Source: Xiphias gladius
Taxonomy: Eukaryota; Chordata; Actinopteri; Istiophoriformes; Xiphiidae
Length of the DNA stretch: 64,000 nucleotides
NCBI RefSeq assembly: GCF_016859285.1
Contig: NC_053414.1
Coordinates: forward strand, 29,188,005-29,252,004
Direction of reading: 5' to 3'
Part shown: one piece after another, positions 23,985 through 35,599 of the stretch
Numbering within the stretch: position 1 is the stretch's first letter
Layout: every line of letters begins with the position of its first letter
Made by a program: the position numbers and the translations under genes
The notes under the pieces: model-generated
What the model saw: only the letters and a program-made list of their open reading frames with translations
Databases searched by the model: none
What the model was told of the DNA's origin: nothing

Positions 23985-25440
23985 ATGCACATCTGACAAC
24001 AGTAAAAGAGCAGCGTGGAGCCGTTTGGAGGGCAAGAACTGAAATTACTCTGGATAAAACCATAATTATGTTTAAAAATTAACCAACAATTATGAGTATA
24101 TTGCTATTCCTCCATACTAATGTGGGCAACTGCTATATTTCTAAATATACATTACAATTACACTAATTACACTAATGCTCTTGATATAACGTGCTCCAAC
24201 CCCAACTGCACCCTCCTCTCTCTCCTTTCTTACATGTTGAGGCCACTCACTACTTATTACAAGATATTCATGTCAAGAGCTCATTGTAAACAAATATAAT
24301 CAGCATATATCACAAACATACAGACATCGCACATATATCCACGGCATACCAAGTTTGTGGTGTAGTATTGATAAGATGTACTCATGTTTCATTGTCCAAG
24401 ATGTAACTTCTGTAGATGGCATCATAAAGAAAAACCCCTTTAAAGTTGTCACCACTCTTATTTGGCTTGATAAACCAGCATGTAACCTGATTTAAAACCA
24501 GGAACTTGAGTTGTTTATATTGGTGTCTAATATATTTCTGCTAATTTTGAGCCCTGCCTGGGCTAAATTTCGAAAGGTAATATCTGGGAAAATCTTCAAC
24601 TATTAGGGGACCTAATATGTTTTTCCTTATTTTCTGTCATATATATAATGTTACAATGTCAGATGTTCATATTAAACATGGCCAAAATTTCAAATAATGA
24701 GGTAAATGTACGTAAAAGTAATCCCTGTGAGACAAAAGCTCAGGCATCAGACTGTTCTGAGGGCTAGGTTTCCAATGGTTCTTATATTTTATATATCTCT
24801 CTCTATATATCTCTCTCTATCTCTATATCTCTATCTATATCTCTATTATATATATGATATCTATATGATATCTGATATCTATCTCTATCTATATCTATCT
24901 GTCTGTATATAGAAGAAATGTTGCATATATAGAAAAATGTTACAACAAAAAAATAGAAGAATTTGCCATCAATTTTTGTGGTAAAACTACAAAAATTCAG
25001 GATTTTTGCATAAAGTTTATGTATGCTGCAGCACTGTAAAATTATAGAATTGTAGTCGTATAACTACACAGAAATGATGCATAAGAAGCTTCTAGATTTT
25101 AAATTTAACACAACAATTAAATCTGTGCCCCCCTTATGAAATGGTTACCATGACTTACCCCAGAGAAAGCTAAAATACAAACAAATGCATAATACACTCA
25201 GTTGCCCTTTGGGACTTTTGTGTTAGTTTTCAAAAACTAGGTGTATGTAATAAACTAGCAATATATGTACCAACATTCATTACCTTTGTTTGATGCATTG
25301 ATATGATTCAATCAAAGCTTTTTGGCAAAAGGTATGGATGAATGAGCAGGTATCTTAATAACTAAAAAGGGTCGATTTTCACAACAAAACAATCCTAATA
25401 AAACGTAGACACATACAGGTTATAAAGATGAGCATGTAGA
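23985..25440. other. Region downstream of the broken integrin copy, no gene seen
   Basis: AT-rich DNA with a long TATC/CT microsatellite at 24788-24910. No sequence like the calf-2, transmembrane or tail exons of the first integrin copy is found here, so the second copy ends at the calf-1 relic. Confidence 0.5.
24788..24910 (+). repeat. Microsatellite (TATC/CT-rich)
   Basis: Low-complexity run of interleaved atatctctct and ctatctatat units. The frame translating as Tyr/Leu/Ser runs is an artefact. Confidence 0.95.
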
Positions 25441-25790
25441 GCTTTGGTTCACACAATATCTACTTTCATTTTCACAGTTTCAACACTGGCGCAAAAAGAA
25501 CTAGAATGGCACTCAGTAGAGCACATACCTCCGCCAACGCCAAATGTTGACAAAATGGATAAAAATGCCCTGCTTGCAATGTTAAGGGAGGCAGTAAAAA
25601 AATTCCAGGATGCGCACAAAAATTTAATGGGCTCTTCCCTGGACCATGCCCCATGCAAACCGGTTTAGTATTTTTTGCGTAATCCTGCTGACAAAAATAC
25701 AAACCAAAAAAAACAGACATGGGTGAAAAGATAAGCTCCTTGGAGGAGGCAATACTTGGCTTTAATCAAGATTGTTAGTGAGATAAAACA
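25440..25790 (+). repeat. Dispersed repeat, possibly LINE or SINE 3' end ('gcgtaatcctgctgacaaa' type)
   Basis: The stretch carries the blocks tttgcgtaatcctgctgaca and ctccttggaggaggcaata. These match a teleost interspersed repeat whose end I recall as a LINE or SINE tail. Related sequence is present at 35090-35265 (cataatcctgctg, cctccttagcggag), and a short tail piece at 42450-42475. Confidence 0.6.
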
Positions 25791-25799
25791 CACGTAATT

Positions 25800-26610
25800 C
25801 TAACGTTAACGTTCGAAGTGGAAAACATTGGTGTCTAAAGTCTTAAAAAGGTCCTTGAGTGGTGCAACCGCCACGTTCCCGTTTACACACCCCCTTTCCT
25901 CTGAGGTGTTCTTCAGTCTCGGTCGGGTGTGACGCTGCATCAATTGTGTCACTGGTTTGAATGGTAAGTTGTGTGTTCTAGAGTTTTTCACCTGATGTTC
26001 AGTTATAGCTGGACTGCTGAGGGTTGACTCAATTGTTGCATCCAAAGAGATTAGAGAGGCCTGAAAAGAGGGCTGGCGCTCCGTTGAGTGCGCAAATGTT
26101 TTCTCAGTGGACTGCTGTTGGGAATACTGAGTCTGAGGAGCAGATTAAAAACAATAACAGGAAAACAGGAGAAAGAGGAACGACGTTATCAGCTGCCAAA
26201 CACTAGCCAGAGAAAGGCAGAATACAAAACAACTCTGACTACGAAGCTTGACAGGCTCATGTGGCCATGAGGACCCCAATAGCATACAAAGCATGTGTGT
26301 ACATGATAAGGCTGGTAAGATTGTGTATTTTTCTACATTTAATAAATTCCATGAAAAGACCAAAATCAGCAACATATTAATCCAACCAACAACTACTGTT
26401 TATGTATCCAAAGCCCAATATATCTTATTCCTTTGTACCAGAGCTTCATTTTTGTCCAAGGAGTATTAAAAACACATAAATGAGCCAAACTGTTATACGT
26501 GTTTGTGTTAATATGCTGCTGAAAATAGTGCCCCATAGTGCTCCTAATTGAGAAACATTTGCTAAAAACTACAGTGACCCTTAACTAACCACCTTATTTG
26601 ACCAATTAGG
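25800..26610. other. Intergenic, no gene seen
   Basis: Overlapping frames of 60-80 codons on both strands near 25800-26370 show no recognisable domain or exon structure. Confidence 0.4.
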
Positions 26611-26615
26611 ACTTA

Positions 26616-27449
26616 CAGTGGCATGAAAAAGTTTGGGTACCCTCGGTCAAAATTTCTGTTACTTTCAACAGTTAAATTAATAAAAGATAACCTGATTTCC
26701 AAAAGGCATAAAGTTAAAGATGATACATTTCTTTAATATTTTAAGCCAGATCCATTTTTTATTTCCATCTTTTACAGTTTTAAAATGACAAAAAAGGAAA
26801 AGGGCCCGAAATAGTTTGGCCACCCTGCATGGTCAGCACTTAGTAACACCCTCCCTGGCAAGTATCACAGCTTGTAAACACTTTTTGTAGCAGCTAAGAC
26901 TCTTTCAGTTCTTGTTTGGGGGATTTTCGCCCATTCTTCCTTGCAAAAAGACTTCCAAGAATTTGCTGGTATTTAATTGAATCCATTCTTCCCTCTACCA
27001 GTGAAATGTTCCCTGTGCTACCGGTATTGCAACTTCATCAGTCCACAGGTCTTGTTTCCAATATACATAAGGCTTGTCTAGATGTTCCTTTGCAAACTTC
27101 TGACGTTGAATTTTGTGGTGAGGACACAGGAAAGGTTTTCTTCTAATGACTCTTCCATGAAGGTCATATTTGTGCTGGTGTTGCTGCACAGTAGAACAGT
27201 GCACCATCCCTCCAGTATCTGCTAAATCTTCATGAGGGTCTTTGGCAGTCAAACTGGCAGTTTTGATTTGCCTTTCAAAAAATCTTACCAGCTGTTTTCT
27301 CTGAAAGTTTTCTTGGTCTCCAAAACCTCAACTCAAATTTCTTAGGGTGCCCAAACTTCTGTATGGTGCTCCTTTCCTTTTTTTTTTTCCCCCCCCGCTC
27401 TAAAATTGTACCTTTTGACCAGGGGTGCCCAAACCTTTTCATGCCACTG
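26616..27449 (-). mobile_element. Tc1-like element, 834 bp, both inverted ends and TA flanks present
   Basis: Starts CAGTGGCATGAAAAAGTTTG and ends with its inverted match (AAACCTTTTCATGCCACTG), each directly flanked by TA (26614-26615 and 27450-27451), the insertion signature of Tc1/mariner elements. Inside, the minus strand at 26995-27252 encodes a transposase piece (HGRVIRRKPFLCP, FAKEHLDKPYVYW, LWTDEVA). Those are the blocks around the first catalytic Asp. The rest of the transposase, including the DNDP and LNPIENLW blocks, is missing, so this is an internally deleted, non-autonomous copy. Confidence 0.9.
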
Positions 27450-27571
27450 TATAAGGTATGTCAAGAACTGTCATGAGGAATTGTCAGCTGATGGCATTTC
27501 CAGAATTTCATTAATTGCAGCCTCCTACATGACCATAAAGTTGAAAAAACACCTCTCCAAAAACAGTCTCA

Positions 27572-27617
27572 ACACAGACAGACACACAGACACAGACACA
27601 GACACACGCACACACAA
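27572..27617 (+). repeat. Microsatellite (ACAGAC)n
   Basis: Short run of cagaca/cacaga units. Confidence 0.9.
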
Positions 27618-27810
27618 AACATTAGAACCAGCTATCGAATTTAATGTTTTGGCTGAATGGTGTATATCACATATATATGAAAAAAATTAAGTAAAAGGTA
27701 GAGGAATAGCACTTAAGAAATAAAAGTAAACAAAGTGAAAACGAGAGAGTAAAAAATTGTTTCAGGCATTTACTGTCAACTACTGGGTATAAACAGTGGC
27801 CCTGTCCTCC

Positions 27811-30800
27811 TTACAGTAAAATGCCTACCTTGAGCTTATTCCTTCGTCTACTCTTTTTTCTCTTCTGCCGCTGCTTAACAAAGACACACCCCGTGCTGCT
27901 TTTGTCCTGCTTTCCGCTTTCTGAAATGCAGTTAAAACACAACAGACTAGTGTTCAGTTCTACCAGAATGACAGCATTTTATACATGGAAATGAATATAA
28001 ATTACTTTGGCAAGAATGAATACAAAGCATACCTGAAGGTACACTGATCTGAAAACTGTCCTGTTGCTCTCTATCCTGTTGGTATGGGCTCAGGCATAGA
28101 AAGAGCGTCTTCAGAACTGAATCAGCAGTGGCTGCCCCCGCAGATTCTGCAGAATGAACAAGGAATTAACAACATATTTTGGCAGCACAAATCTGCCTTT
28201 CACACTCGGATTCATAAGACATGTGGCACGTTCTTACCTTTGGGGGATGAGATGTTGGGCAGCTGCTCATGGGCCTGGGTTACAGATGGATCTGCACTGC
28301 CACCACAAGGAGTTGGACTGGAGGACATCTCACTGAGAGAATCCGACACAAGGCTACAGACGGGATTCCCCTGCTGCTTTGTAGGCTGATTTACGGGCTC
28401 AGATAAATCTTCTTCATTTTCATTTTTAGGAATAGGGGAGAATTCAGGAGATGTTGGCCTGTGAGAAGTTTGTTTGACACCAGTTTTGACCTGCCGTGAG
28501 AGAGGTGTCTCTAAATTCAAAGCTCTTTGTTTAGAGTCTGATAACTGAGATTTATTATCAGCTGATTGGTTTGACTCTTGAGAACAGGAGGCAGTCGTTG
28601 AATAATCCACCTTAGACTGCACGCATTGGAGAGGAGGAGTAGTGAGAGGGGCCGCAAAAAGACTGAGGAAGGACCTGGCCGAGGCCTGGTCGGGTTCAAC
28701 CGCAGTTTTTACATGTATATTTTTACTTCTGCAGTGTGCAGACTGTGCAATAGGACAGGAAGATTGAATAAAGCCTTGAGGACAATAAGGGGTTGTTAAG
28801 AAATCTGGTGTTGGCTTCAGGCTGTCAGTGATGGGGCTCTCAAAAAGACTATAAAGTGGTCTTTTCTGGGTCTTCTTACATCCAACTAACAAATCACCAC
28901 ATTGTGCCATTTTACTGCACTCTGCTGTGCTTTCATTAGAATAATGTTGTTGTTTTCCAAGTTTCCAAGTCCTAGCTGAACTGGTGACAAGTTCAGCAGG
29001 AACAGGAGCTCTACCTTTAAACTCTGAGAAACTTGAAGAGGGACAAAGAGGCTTTACTGAGGCTTGTGAGTTAGATGTCAGACCAGAGAGATGTGGGTTC
29101 AACTGTATAGGACATTTGGGAGTAAATGTCAGGCTTCTGTGCTTTGTGGGTGCAAAAGGAAGAACACTTTCACTTTTACAGTTCAAAATATCCATAGGTA
29201 GGCATGTGCTTCCTTTCTGATCCCCTTTTCTTTTGGAGGACAAAGACTTCTCTGCCACCGTGGCAGCAGAGTGCAACACCTCCAACTTGACTTCATAGGA
29301 AGCTCTTTGAGCAGGTTTCAGGGATGCTAGCATTTCCCCACCTTGTTTCTTGTGATCCCAAGAGGCCAGAGTAAGATCAGGGCAGGTTTTTGAAATCAGG
29401 TCAGTGTGCACTTGGAAGGATGATAGGCTGCTGAACATTTTTTCCTGGGATTTATTCGCTTCATTTCTGGTATTTGGAGAGTACAAGACATTCTCAGTTT
29501 CTGAGAGCAGAGGATCAGTGAGTTCTCCACACTCATTTTTTGGAGTATAGGTTACAGTTTGTACAGTAGGAGAGGTAGGTATGTGGCCAAAAGTAGAATT
29601 TCCCACTGATTTACAGGAGCTGACAGTATCAGTAGCATCAACAGAGTATTGAACTTTGCTTTGGTGTGCAGAGCCTGAAGTGCAATCAGAAGTAGTCTGT
29701 GGAACATAGAGAGGCGCAGATTCTTGACTTTCAGGACTTTTAAAGAAACCAGGGAATGGTTTGAATAGCTTAGGTCCAAGCACTGCTTCAACGGAATAAC
29801 AAACTGGCTCCTCTTGATTAAGGTTCGTTGACAGCAGGCTGTGAGGTTGGGCACCATCTGATGCCTGTGGTGGGGCAGCTGTCTCCATGATATCAGACAG
29901 TGGTTCAGTCTGACACAACAAGACTTCCTGCTTGGCATTTTTTTCTCCACTGTTGTAAAAGTTAGGCCTGAAAAATAAAATATCAGGTGAATCCCAAATG
30001 ACACAACTTGGCTGGATGAGTAATTATTAGATACATTCCAATGCAAGAATTACACTGATATTTTTAGAGAATCACAATGACAGGTGTGAGTTTGTATGTG
30101 CATACCTGAGTGGCTGCATTAGTATATCAGGGGTCCTATTTGCCTCTGTAATTTTTGACTCGTCTGTGTTTTCTGGCTGCCCTGATGACTCTTGTTTGGC
30201 TTTCTTTGCCAGTTCATAGAGCTCATTTTCCCGTTTTAATGCCTGCAGTCAGGAGTAAACCACACGCCAGCATTTTCAGCATACAGCAATGCATATGAAA
30301 CATTAATAGAAAATTTCACGACAAGACTTTTACATACACACCTCATCCAACAGTCGGTTAGTTGTCTCATTAAGTGGCTCATGGGAAAACTTGCAATCTG
30401 CTCTCTGAGAACACTTTCCTTTTCTGTGGAAGAACTTGCAAGGAAAAGACTGTGCAGCTTAGTAAAGGAAATATCAGATATTAGACAGCCTCCAGTTTCA
30501 AACAATTAGCAGTACAACACTCATCACTGAAATGAGTTTAAGACAGAAATCTTGACTAATTATTGCAGTTGAACCAAAGGATATTGTGCATGTATGGGCA
30601 GCCCTCCCCTTTTGTGCAGAGTCCTTGGATGTAGAATTTACAAACTTCTTTGATGAGATCATTGTAACCCTGAATATGCTCCAGTTGGCAGTTGTCACCC
30701 TGCAAACAGCAAAGGGAAAAAAAAGCAAATTAAGGATGCTGAAGTCTGATAAAATACATTTTTCAAACTAACAAGTAATTTAAGCTTGTCAATTTTGGCG

Positions 30801-33800
30801 TAACCTGCCTTGATGCACCTTCCCCAAAGGAAATGTCGACAAAGTAACTGTCCATCCACTAACAAAGCATTCTGGTCCTTGAACTCTTGTGTCATGGATC
30901 TTGTGGGTTTCACTTGAACATTCTAAGAGAAAAGATTAGCATAAGAATTAGTTTCACAAAAAATACAATTTTTTTTTAAGATGAATGCAACTTCATTGGT
31001 CATTTTTTGACCCTTTGACCAAATTCTTAGGGGCATTTTGATCTTTTGCTAGGAACAGTCATTTAACCACTTAAATTTGTGCAATGTAGGAGTCTGCCAT
31101 ATATGATGTTGCTATGGATGCTGCTCTTAGCCTGTAGGCAAATACTTTTTTAATTTGGAAAATAATGTGTCTGTTCCATCAAATATCTCCACTGACACCA
31201 GCACTCACAGGGACAAAGCTGGACTAAAACTTAAATAGTTCAGGAACTAAAATTCTAGTTATTATTCAGACATGCCTGTAGCTTTCACTGTACAATATCA
31301 ACAATAGATTTCCACAGTTAGTTTCTGATGCAAAAATTAAGTAAAATTTGTTTAACAGACTTGTGTAAAAAGCATTTTAGAACCATGCCTCATCTGACCC
31401 AGCTTTCGGAACATTACTTTTTAAGCATGTTTGTCAGTATACAGTTGAAAGCTACACAGGAAATGTGGGGAGAGAGAGTGGGGGATGACATGCAACATAG
31501 GTCCCAGGCCTGATTTCAAGTCAAGAAAGTCACTCCCATTTGTGGCCCAGTTTTCACTGGACAAACAAAATGACTGATGCTAATATCTCTTCTGCCACAA
31601 CAGCAGGTGGGCATCACGCAAGTGTCCTTACATTCAAACTCCAACAGATACCAGGCTGATGATGGATAAGATCTATCCTGAAAGGCACTGACAAGTGCTT
31701 TCCTTACCTGCTTGCCATCTTTATGTTTACCGTTTCCTCCACCTTTTCTCGAAGTAGGTCTAGTCTGATGGCGTCCACCCCTATTGGTATGTCTTCCCCC
31801 ATCCTTCCTTTGAGCCTGAGATTTCTGTCTCTCCGTCTTCTTTTCCTGCTGTTGTTGCTTCTTCACATTACGGCTACTTTTACCTTTGTAATTATGACTT
31901 TTGTGATACATGTTATTGTGGACAAATTTATGTTCGTTATGTATCACTTCTCTGGCGAAGCCAATACTTGCATGTTCACTACCAGTGTTCTGCATATGGT
32001 AGTGTATGGCTTTGGAATCACCGTCTTTAATGGATTTAGTATCGTCAGTCCTGCCTGTCTGGGCCTGATAGCGTTGTTTCTGTGGGAAGAAAGAAATAGA
32101 AATTAACTGTTGGGGAAATGTAGAAGTCTATCAATATTGTAAGGTTTATTTTAACCTCTTCAAGTTTGACAAGTCCATGAATTCAAATTCATGTTGTACA
32201 GACAAGCGGCACAAGCCCCATATAGCTTCTTTTTCAATTACACTTGAAGGTAGACCAGAATAAAATGAATGCAGTTTAATACAGATGTCTTGCATTAAAG
32301 GTTATAATGTTCCATTTTTATTGAAATACCTTTAGAGAGATACTGAGTAAACTTTATGGTCATCCTGGAGGCTGTAGTTTGTACTAGAGGCGTTTCTGAT
32401 ATATTGTCCAATACATTTAAACCAATGACAGAACTCTAAACAATGTTTGTGTAACATTAGACTATTTACGTAATTTTTCCTTAATAGGAATTGTTTCAAC
32501 AGCCCTCATCTTTATTAGTAAACTTTAGAAACACTGAATTTATGAAATGATTTGTTTTTCTACATGGTTATTAAGATATTTACAGTAGATATAGATGTGA
32601 GACTTGAACTGGTTATTGTCCAAACTGATCCCCCTACCCCCTATTTGAACTTACACTGGACATACATTGTTTGTCTCATTTTAAGGTTTCTTTTGGCGTT
32701 AGTTTAAAGAGGTGACTGTTTCACCTTGTGAATATGATGCCTGACAAAAAGTTCAATGACCACAATGTTGTATCTCTAATAAACACAGTACTGACAGTAA
32801 GTGGGAATTTAACATTTTCTTTTGCATAATTTCATTTTCCTACAAACCTGTCTACTAGGTGTGCAGTAGACAACACTCATTAAAACAAATAAAAACTTTA
32901 ACATCAAAACCTTCCTGAGCCTAGGCTTTATTGCAGGTCTTTTGTATTAGACTGCATTGGTGTTTGCAAGGTGAATCACTTAAACCGGTAACTGAGTGTA
33001 TCTACAAAAGTGTATTTAGCAAAACATGTGGAAGATAGAACATACATCCACCAATTCACAGACATGGAGAGAATTCCCCTGGAAAAATCCAATTCATTTC
33101 TTTATTAAACTGAAGATGCCATTTAAGCAGTTAAATAGACATCAGAAATTCTGGATAGAATTTGGATCAATTGATGCAGATCAGTCACGTTTTTTGAAAA
33201 AGTCAGAAAATATCTGTTGAGAAATTGTGTGTTATGTGCCATAGCAGCTTCTAGGATATAAGGTTCCTATGAGTTGATGGTTACTTTATCTCTGTAATTT
33301 CTCTGAATAAAGTATATAGATATTTGGTTAAAATGCTGTTAATAGCAGGTAAAAACCTATTATGAGGCAATGGAGGAGGTTGCGTCACTGACAAAGGATT
33401 AATGGCTGATAATCATTGAAGAAATCTTCTTAATGGAAAAACAGACACACATCTTGAGATGACAAGAAGCACAAATAGAGGTAATATGGGAATAACGGAC
33501 TTTATACTAGACTCAAAATGGCCCCATCTGAATGGAGCTTCGAAATAAAGCCATCAGCAGAACTGCATAAATCACGGAAAAAATATAAATGAATTTCCCA
33601 GACGGTTTATTAGGAAAAGAAAATGATGCAGAACATACCTACCTAACATCCCCTCTGATGTAATGGTGCAGCCAACAAAATCTTTCACTCAATCTGACAT
33701 GTGACATCAATCTTCAACAAATTGACCCAACAAGGACATACAGATTAAATATGTGATGTTAATTTTAAGATGTTATAAAGTTATCATTTTAGTTCAAGTT

Positions 33801-34070
33801 CAACGCACCTTCTTGTCAGGGCCATTCTGCTCACCCTCGGTTTTTCTCTTTCTGGCATTGCCTCTTTTACCATTGTTACTCTCGTTCCTGTAAACAAAAA
33901 GAATGACTAATGAGAAGGTCGAGGAGGGACATTAAAACAAAACCGCTCCTTTAAACACATCAAAGCTAATGGCTGTGTATCATTAAATACCTGTGTTTAA
34001 AGGTTCGTTGACCAGGACTCTTGACCTCTTCGTTGACAACAAGTCCGGCGAAAAGGTTTGCAAAGGCCAT
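27811..34070 (-). CDS. CCCH-type zinc finger protein, ZC3H6/ZC3H8-like, complete
   Basis: Ten exons sum to 987 codons without phase conflict: 34070-33991, 33887-33809, 32079-31708, 30922-30809, 30699-30585, 30451-30342, 30242-30106, 29967-28238, 28146-28033, 27920-27811. The start MAFANLFAGL resembles ZC3H8 (MDFENLFSKP). A basic region follows, then three fingers in exons 4-6: CRHFLWGRCIKGDNCQLEH, CKFYIQGLCTKGEGCPYMH and CKFFHRKGKCSQRADCKFSH, spaced C-x7/8-C-x5-C-x3-H. A short helix (EALKRENELYELAKKAK) is next. Exon 8 encodes 577 mostly disordered Ser/Pro-rich residues, and the end is strongly basic (KQRQKRKKSRRNK), a likely nuclear signal. Such fingers usually bind RNA; a nuclear role is inferred. 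ZC3H8 is much shorter (about 290 residues), and the ZC3H6 carboxy-terminal repeats are absent, so the orthology is unsettled. Confidence 0.85.
30452..30584 (-). other. AT-AC (U12-type) intron inside the second/third CCCH finger boundary
   Basis: On the minus strand the exon ends ...TACATGCACA and the intron begins ATATCCTTTG, the minor-spliceosome 5' consensus. It ends TTTCCTTTACTAAGCTGCAC, with a branch site one base from the U12 consensus and the A about 11 bases from the AC end. Joining at these points gives His-Lys-Ser-Phe-Pro-Cys, the linker expected between fingers 2 and 3. No GT-AG alternative preserves the frame. Length 133 bases. Confidence 0.9.
30700..30808 (-). other. GC-AG intron inside the first CCCH finger
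   Basis: The exon ends ATCAAG and the intron begins GCAGGT, ending TTTGCAG before GGTGACAAC. Using GC as donor gives C-IKGDN-C, the canonical five-residue finger spacing, in frame. The nearby GT four bases on would put a stop in the next exon. Length 109 bases. Confidence 0.85.
31445..31515 (+). repeat. SINE-like fragment in CCCH gene intron
   Basis: 'ggaaatgtggggagagagag' and 'gatgacatgcaacataggtc' blocks match a common fish repeat; related to 19880-20015. Confidence 0.45.
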
Positions 34071-34540
34071 TTTATTTTTCTCGTCATTTATTATTTGTTG
34101 TTCCTTGTGGAAAGAGACATTAAGTTAAAACAACAAACAAACTGCCTAACCCCACTGAACACACGGGAGATGCTAACCAACACTGCACACTGCCTCGCGC
34201 ACATAAAACTTCAAATGAAAGCCGTCCCAGTCTTCTCCAGGTATCACCTGTCCTAGCCTAGTCCTAGTTTGTCTGTGCAGGCCTTACAAGCCACAACCTC
34301 TTCGAGTTGGACTTAAGGTGCAGTCTATCGCGGCTCACATGGCTACATACATCACTCCATCGTTTATGTCTTCTTCCGTGTTAGAGACAAACGTCACCCC
34401 CTTGGACTCTACCACACAGCTGGCGCCACCTAGTGATAACGTTTTGTATTGCCAGGTATATTTGGTGATGTAGAAACATTAGCACAGTTCCTACAGTAGC
34501 CCAGGACGGACAAACAAACAACTGGCTCTAGAGAGGGTCA
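34071..34540 (-). promoter_or_regulatory. Likely promoter and 5' untranslated region of the CCCH gene
   Basis: This is the sequence immediately upstream (on the minus strand) of the ATG at 34070. It has more CpG than its surroundings (for example 34140-34450) and no coding frame. No TATA box stands out; assignment rests on position only. Confidence 0.4.
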
Positions 34541-34589
34541 TTCGCGTTTTTACGTTACCTGAAGGCCACCGTAGGTTCGCCTACTCGCT

Positions 34590-34670
34590 CGGGGTATTCA
34601 GTTGGTTGCAATCTGCAACATCACCGCTAGATGCCACTAAATCTTATACACTGGTCCTTTAAGCACTGAT
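34590..34670 (+). repeat. Dispersed repeat ('accgctagatgccactaaat' type)
   Basis: Reads 'gcaacatcaccgctagatgc' then 'cactggtcctttaa', the end of a repeat I recall as common in teleosts. Class unknown. Confidence 0.5.
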
Positions 34671-35002
34671 TAAACCAAGTACCCCTCAATGCAGTGTGTA
34701 GTTCTGCGACTTTAAGAAGCTTTTGCTTTCTCCATATCTTCTCCATATCCTTTTTTGTCATAAAGTCAAAGAAACTGACTTTGAGGTTATCACAAGTACT
34801 TACTGTTACTGATTTTACATTACAACAGTACAACATAACTTTTTTTGTCCTTTTGTGATGTAGCTCTGGGTAAGGACTTCTCCTCCTTGTTTTTTTTAAT
34901 GCAGATATTCTTTCTTCTCAAAGATAAATTACAGCTCAAATAATTTCTCTGTTAATATGCCTTCCTCTTCACTGAAGACATTTTGAAATGTCCCAGTAGT
35001 TA

Positions 35003-35270
35003 CTAGAAAATGCGCAGACCTATGTCAAGGCCAATGTCAAACAACATACACCGTACACCAGGCTTCAGAGGAAAAAAACAAATTAAAATTCCTAGTAAAT
35101 GATCTGGATCTGCCCCAAAATTTAATGGGTTCTTCCCTTGCCCCTCCACCAAGTTCACTGCAAATCGGTTCAGTACTTTTTGCATAATCCTGCTGAAAAA
35201 TAAACAAATCAACCAACAAACAGCGACAAGTGAAAATATAACCTCCTTAGCGGAGCTAATAAACCGTATT
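35003..35270 (+). repeat. Dispersed repeat, same family as 25440-25790
   Basis: Blocks 'cagtactttttgcataatcc' and 'cctccttagcggagctaat' match the repeat at 25440-25790. Minus-strand frames here are not genes. Confidence 0.6.
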
Positions 35271-35392
35271 TTCTCATTTACCTTTAGTTGTATCAAGTCA
35301 TGTGGAGAAAATGTGGTTTTATTTCAATGGTTTAGGAAATCTGTCTCTGACAGGTCTGCAACCACCTCAATACAGAAAAAGTGGATTCAATT

Positions 35393-35525
35393 TCATTTGT
35401 GCTGCTCTAAGAATTAAAAACAACAACATTTTCTAAAATCAAAAAGCAACAATGTCCCATTTACTCTGGATAATCCACAGACCTCACTGGGAACAGTTTT
35501 TTCTTTGGTAAAACAGTCAAAATAT
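35393..35525 (+). repeat. Left copy of a direct repeat bracketing the proline-rich locus
   Basis: Contains 'actctggataatccacagac' followed by a ctgggaacagttttt block. The same order of blocks recurs at 42288-42420 in the same orientation with moderate divergence. Confidence 0.8.
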
Positions 35526-35599
35526 AACAGAACAAAACCAATAAAACTCTAAATAAGACAAAAAATTTATTTATTTAAAATTTTACATAATATTTTTAG

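Noticed and set aside
29552-30046. 164-codon minus-strand frame overlapping the CCCH gene
   Set aside because: Alternative frame of the large exon 8 and its upstream intron; the exon 8 frame has correct phases at both ends.
30801-30922. Ordinary GT donor at 30804-30803 for the finger-1 exon
   Set aside because: It would insert four bases (GCAG) and create a stop early in the next exon, and would spoil the C-x5-C finger spacing.
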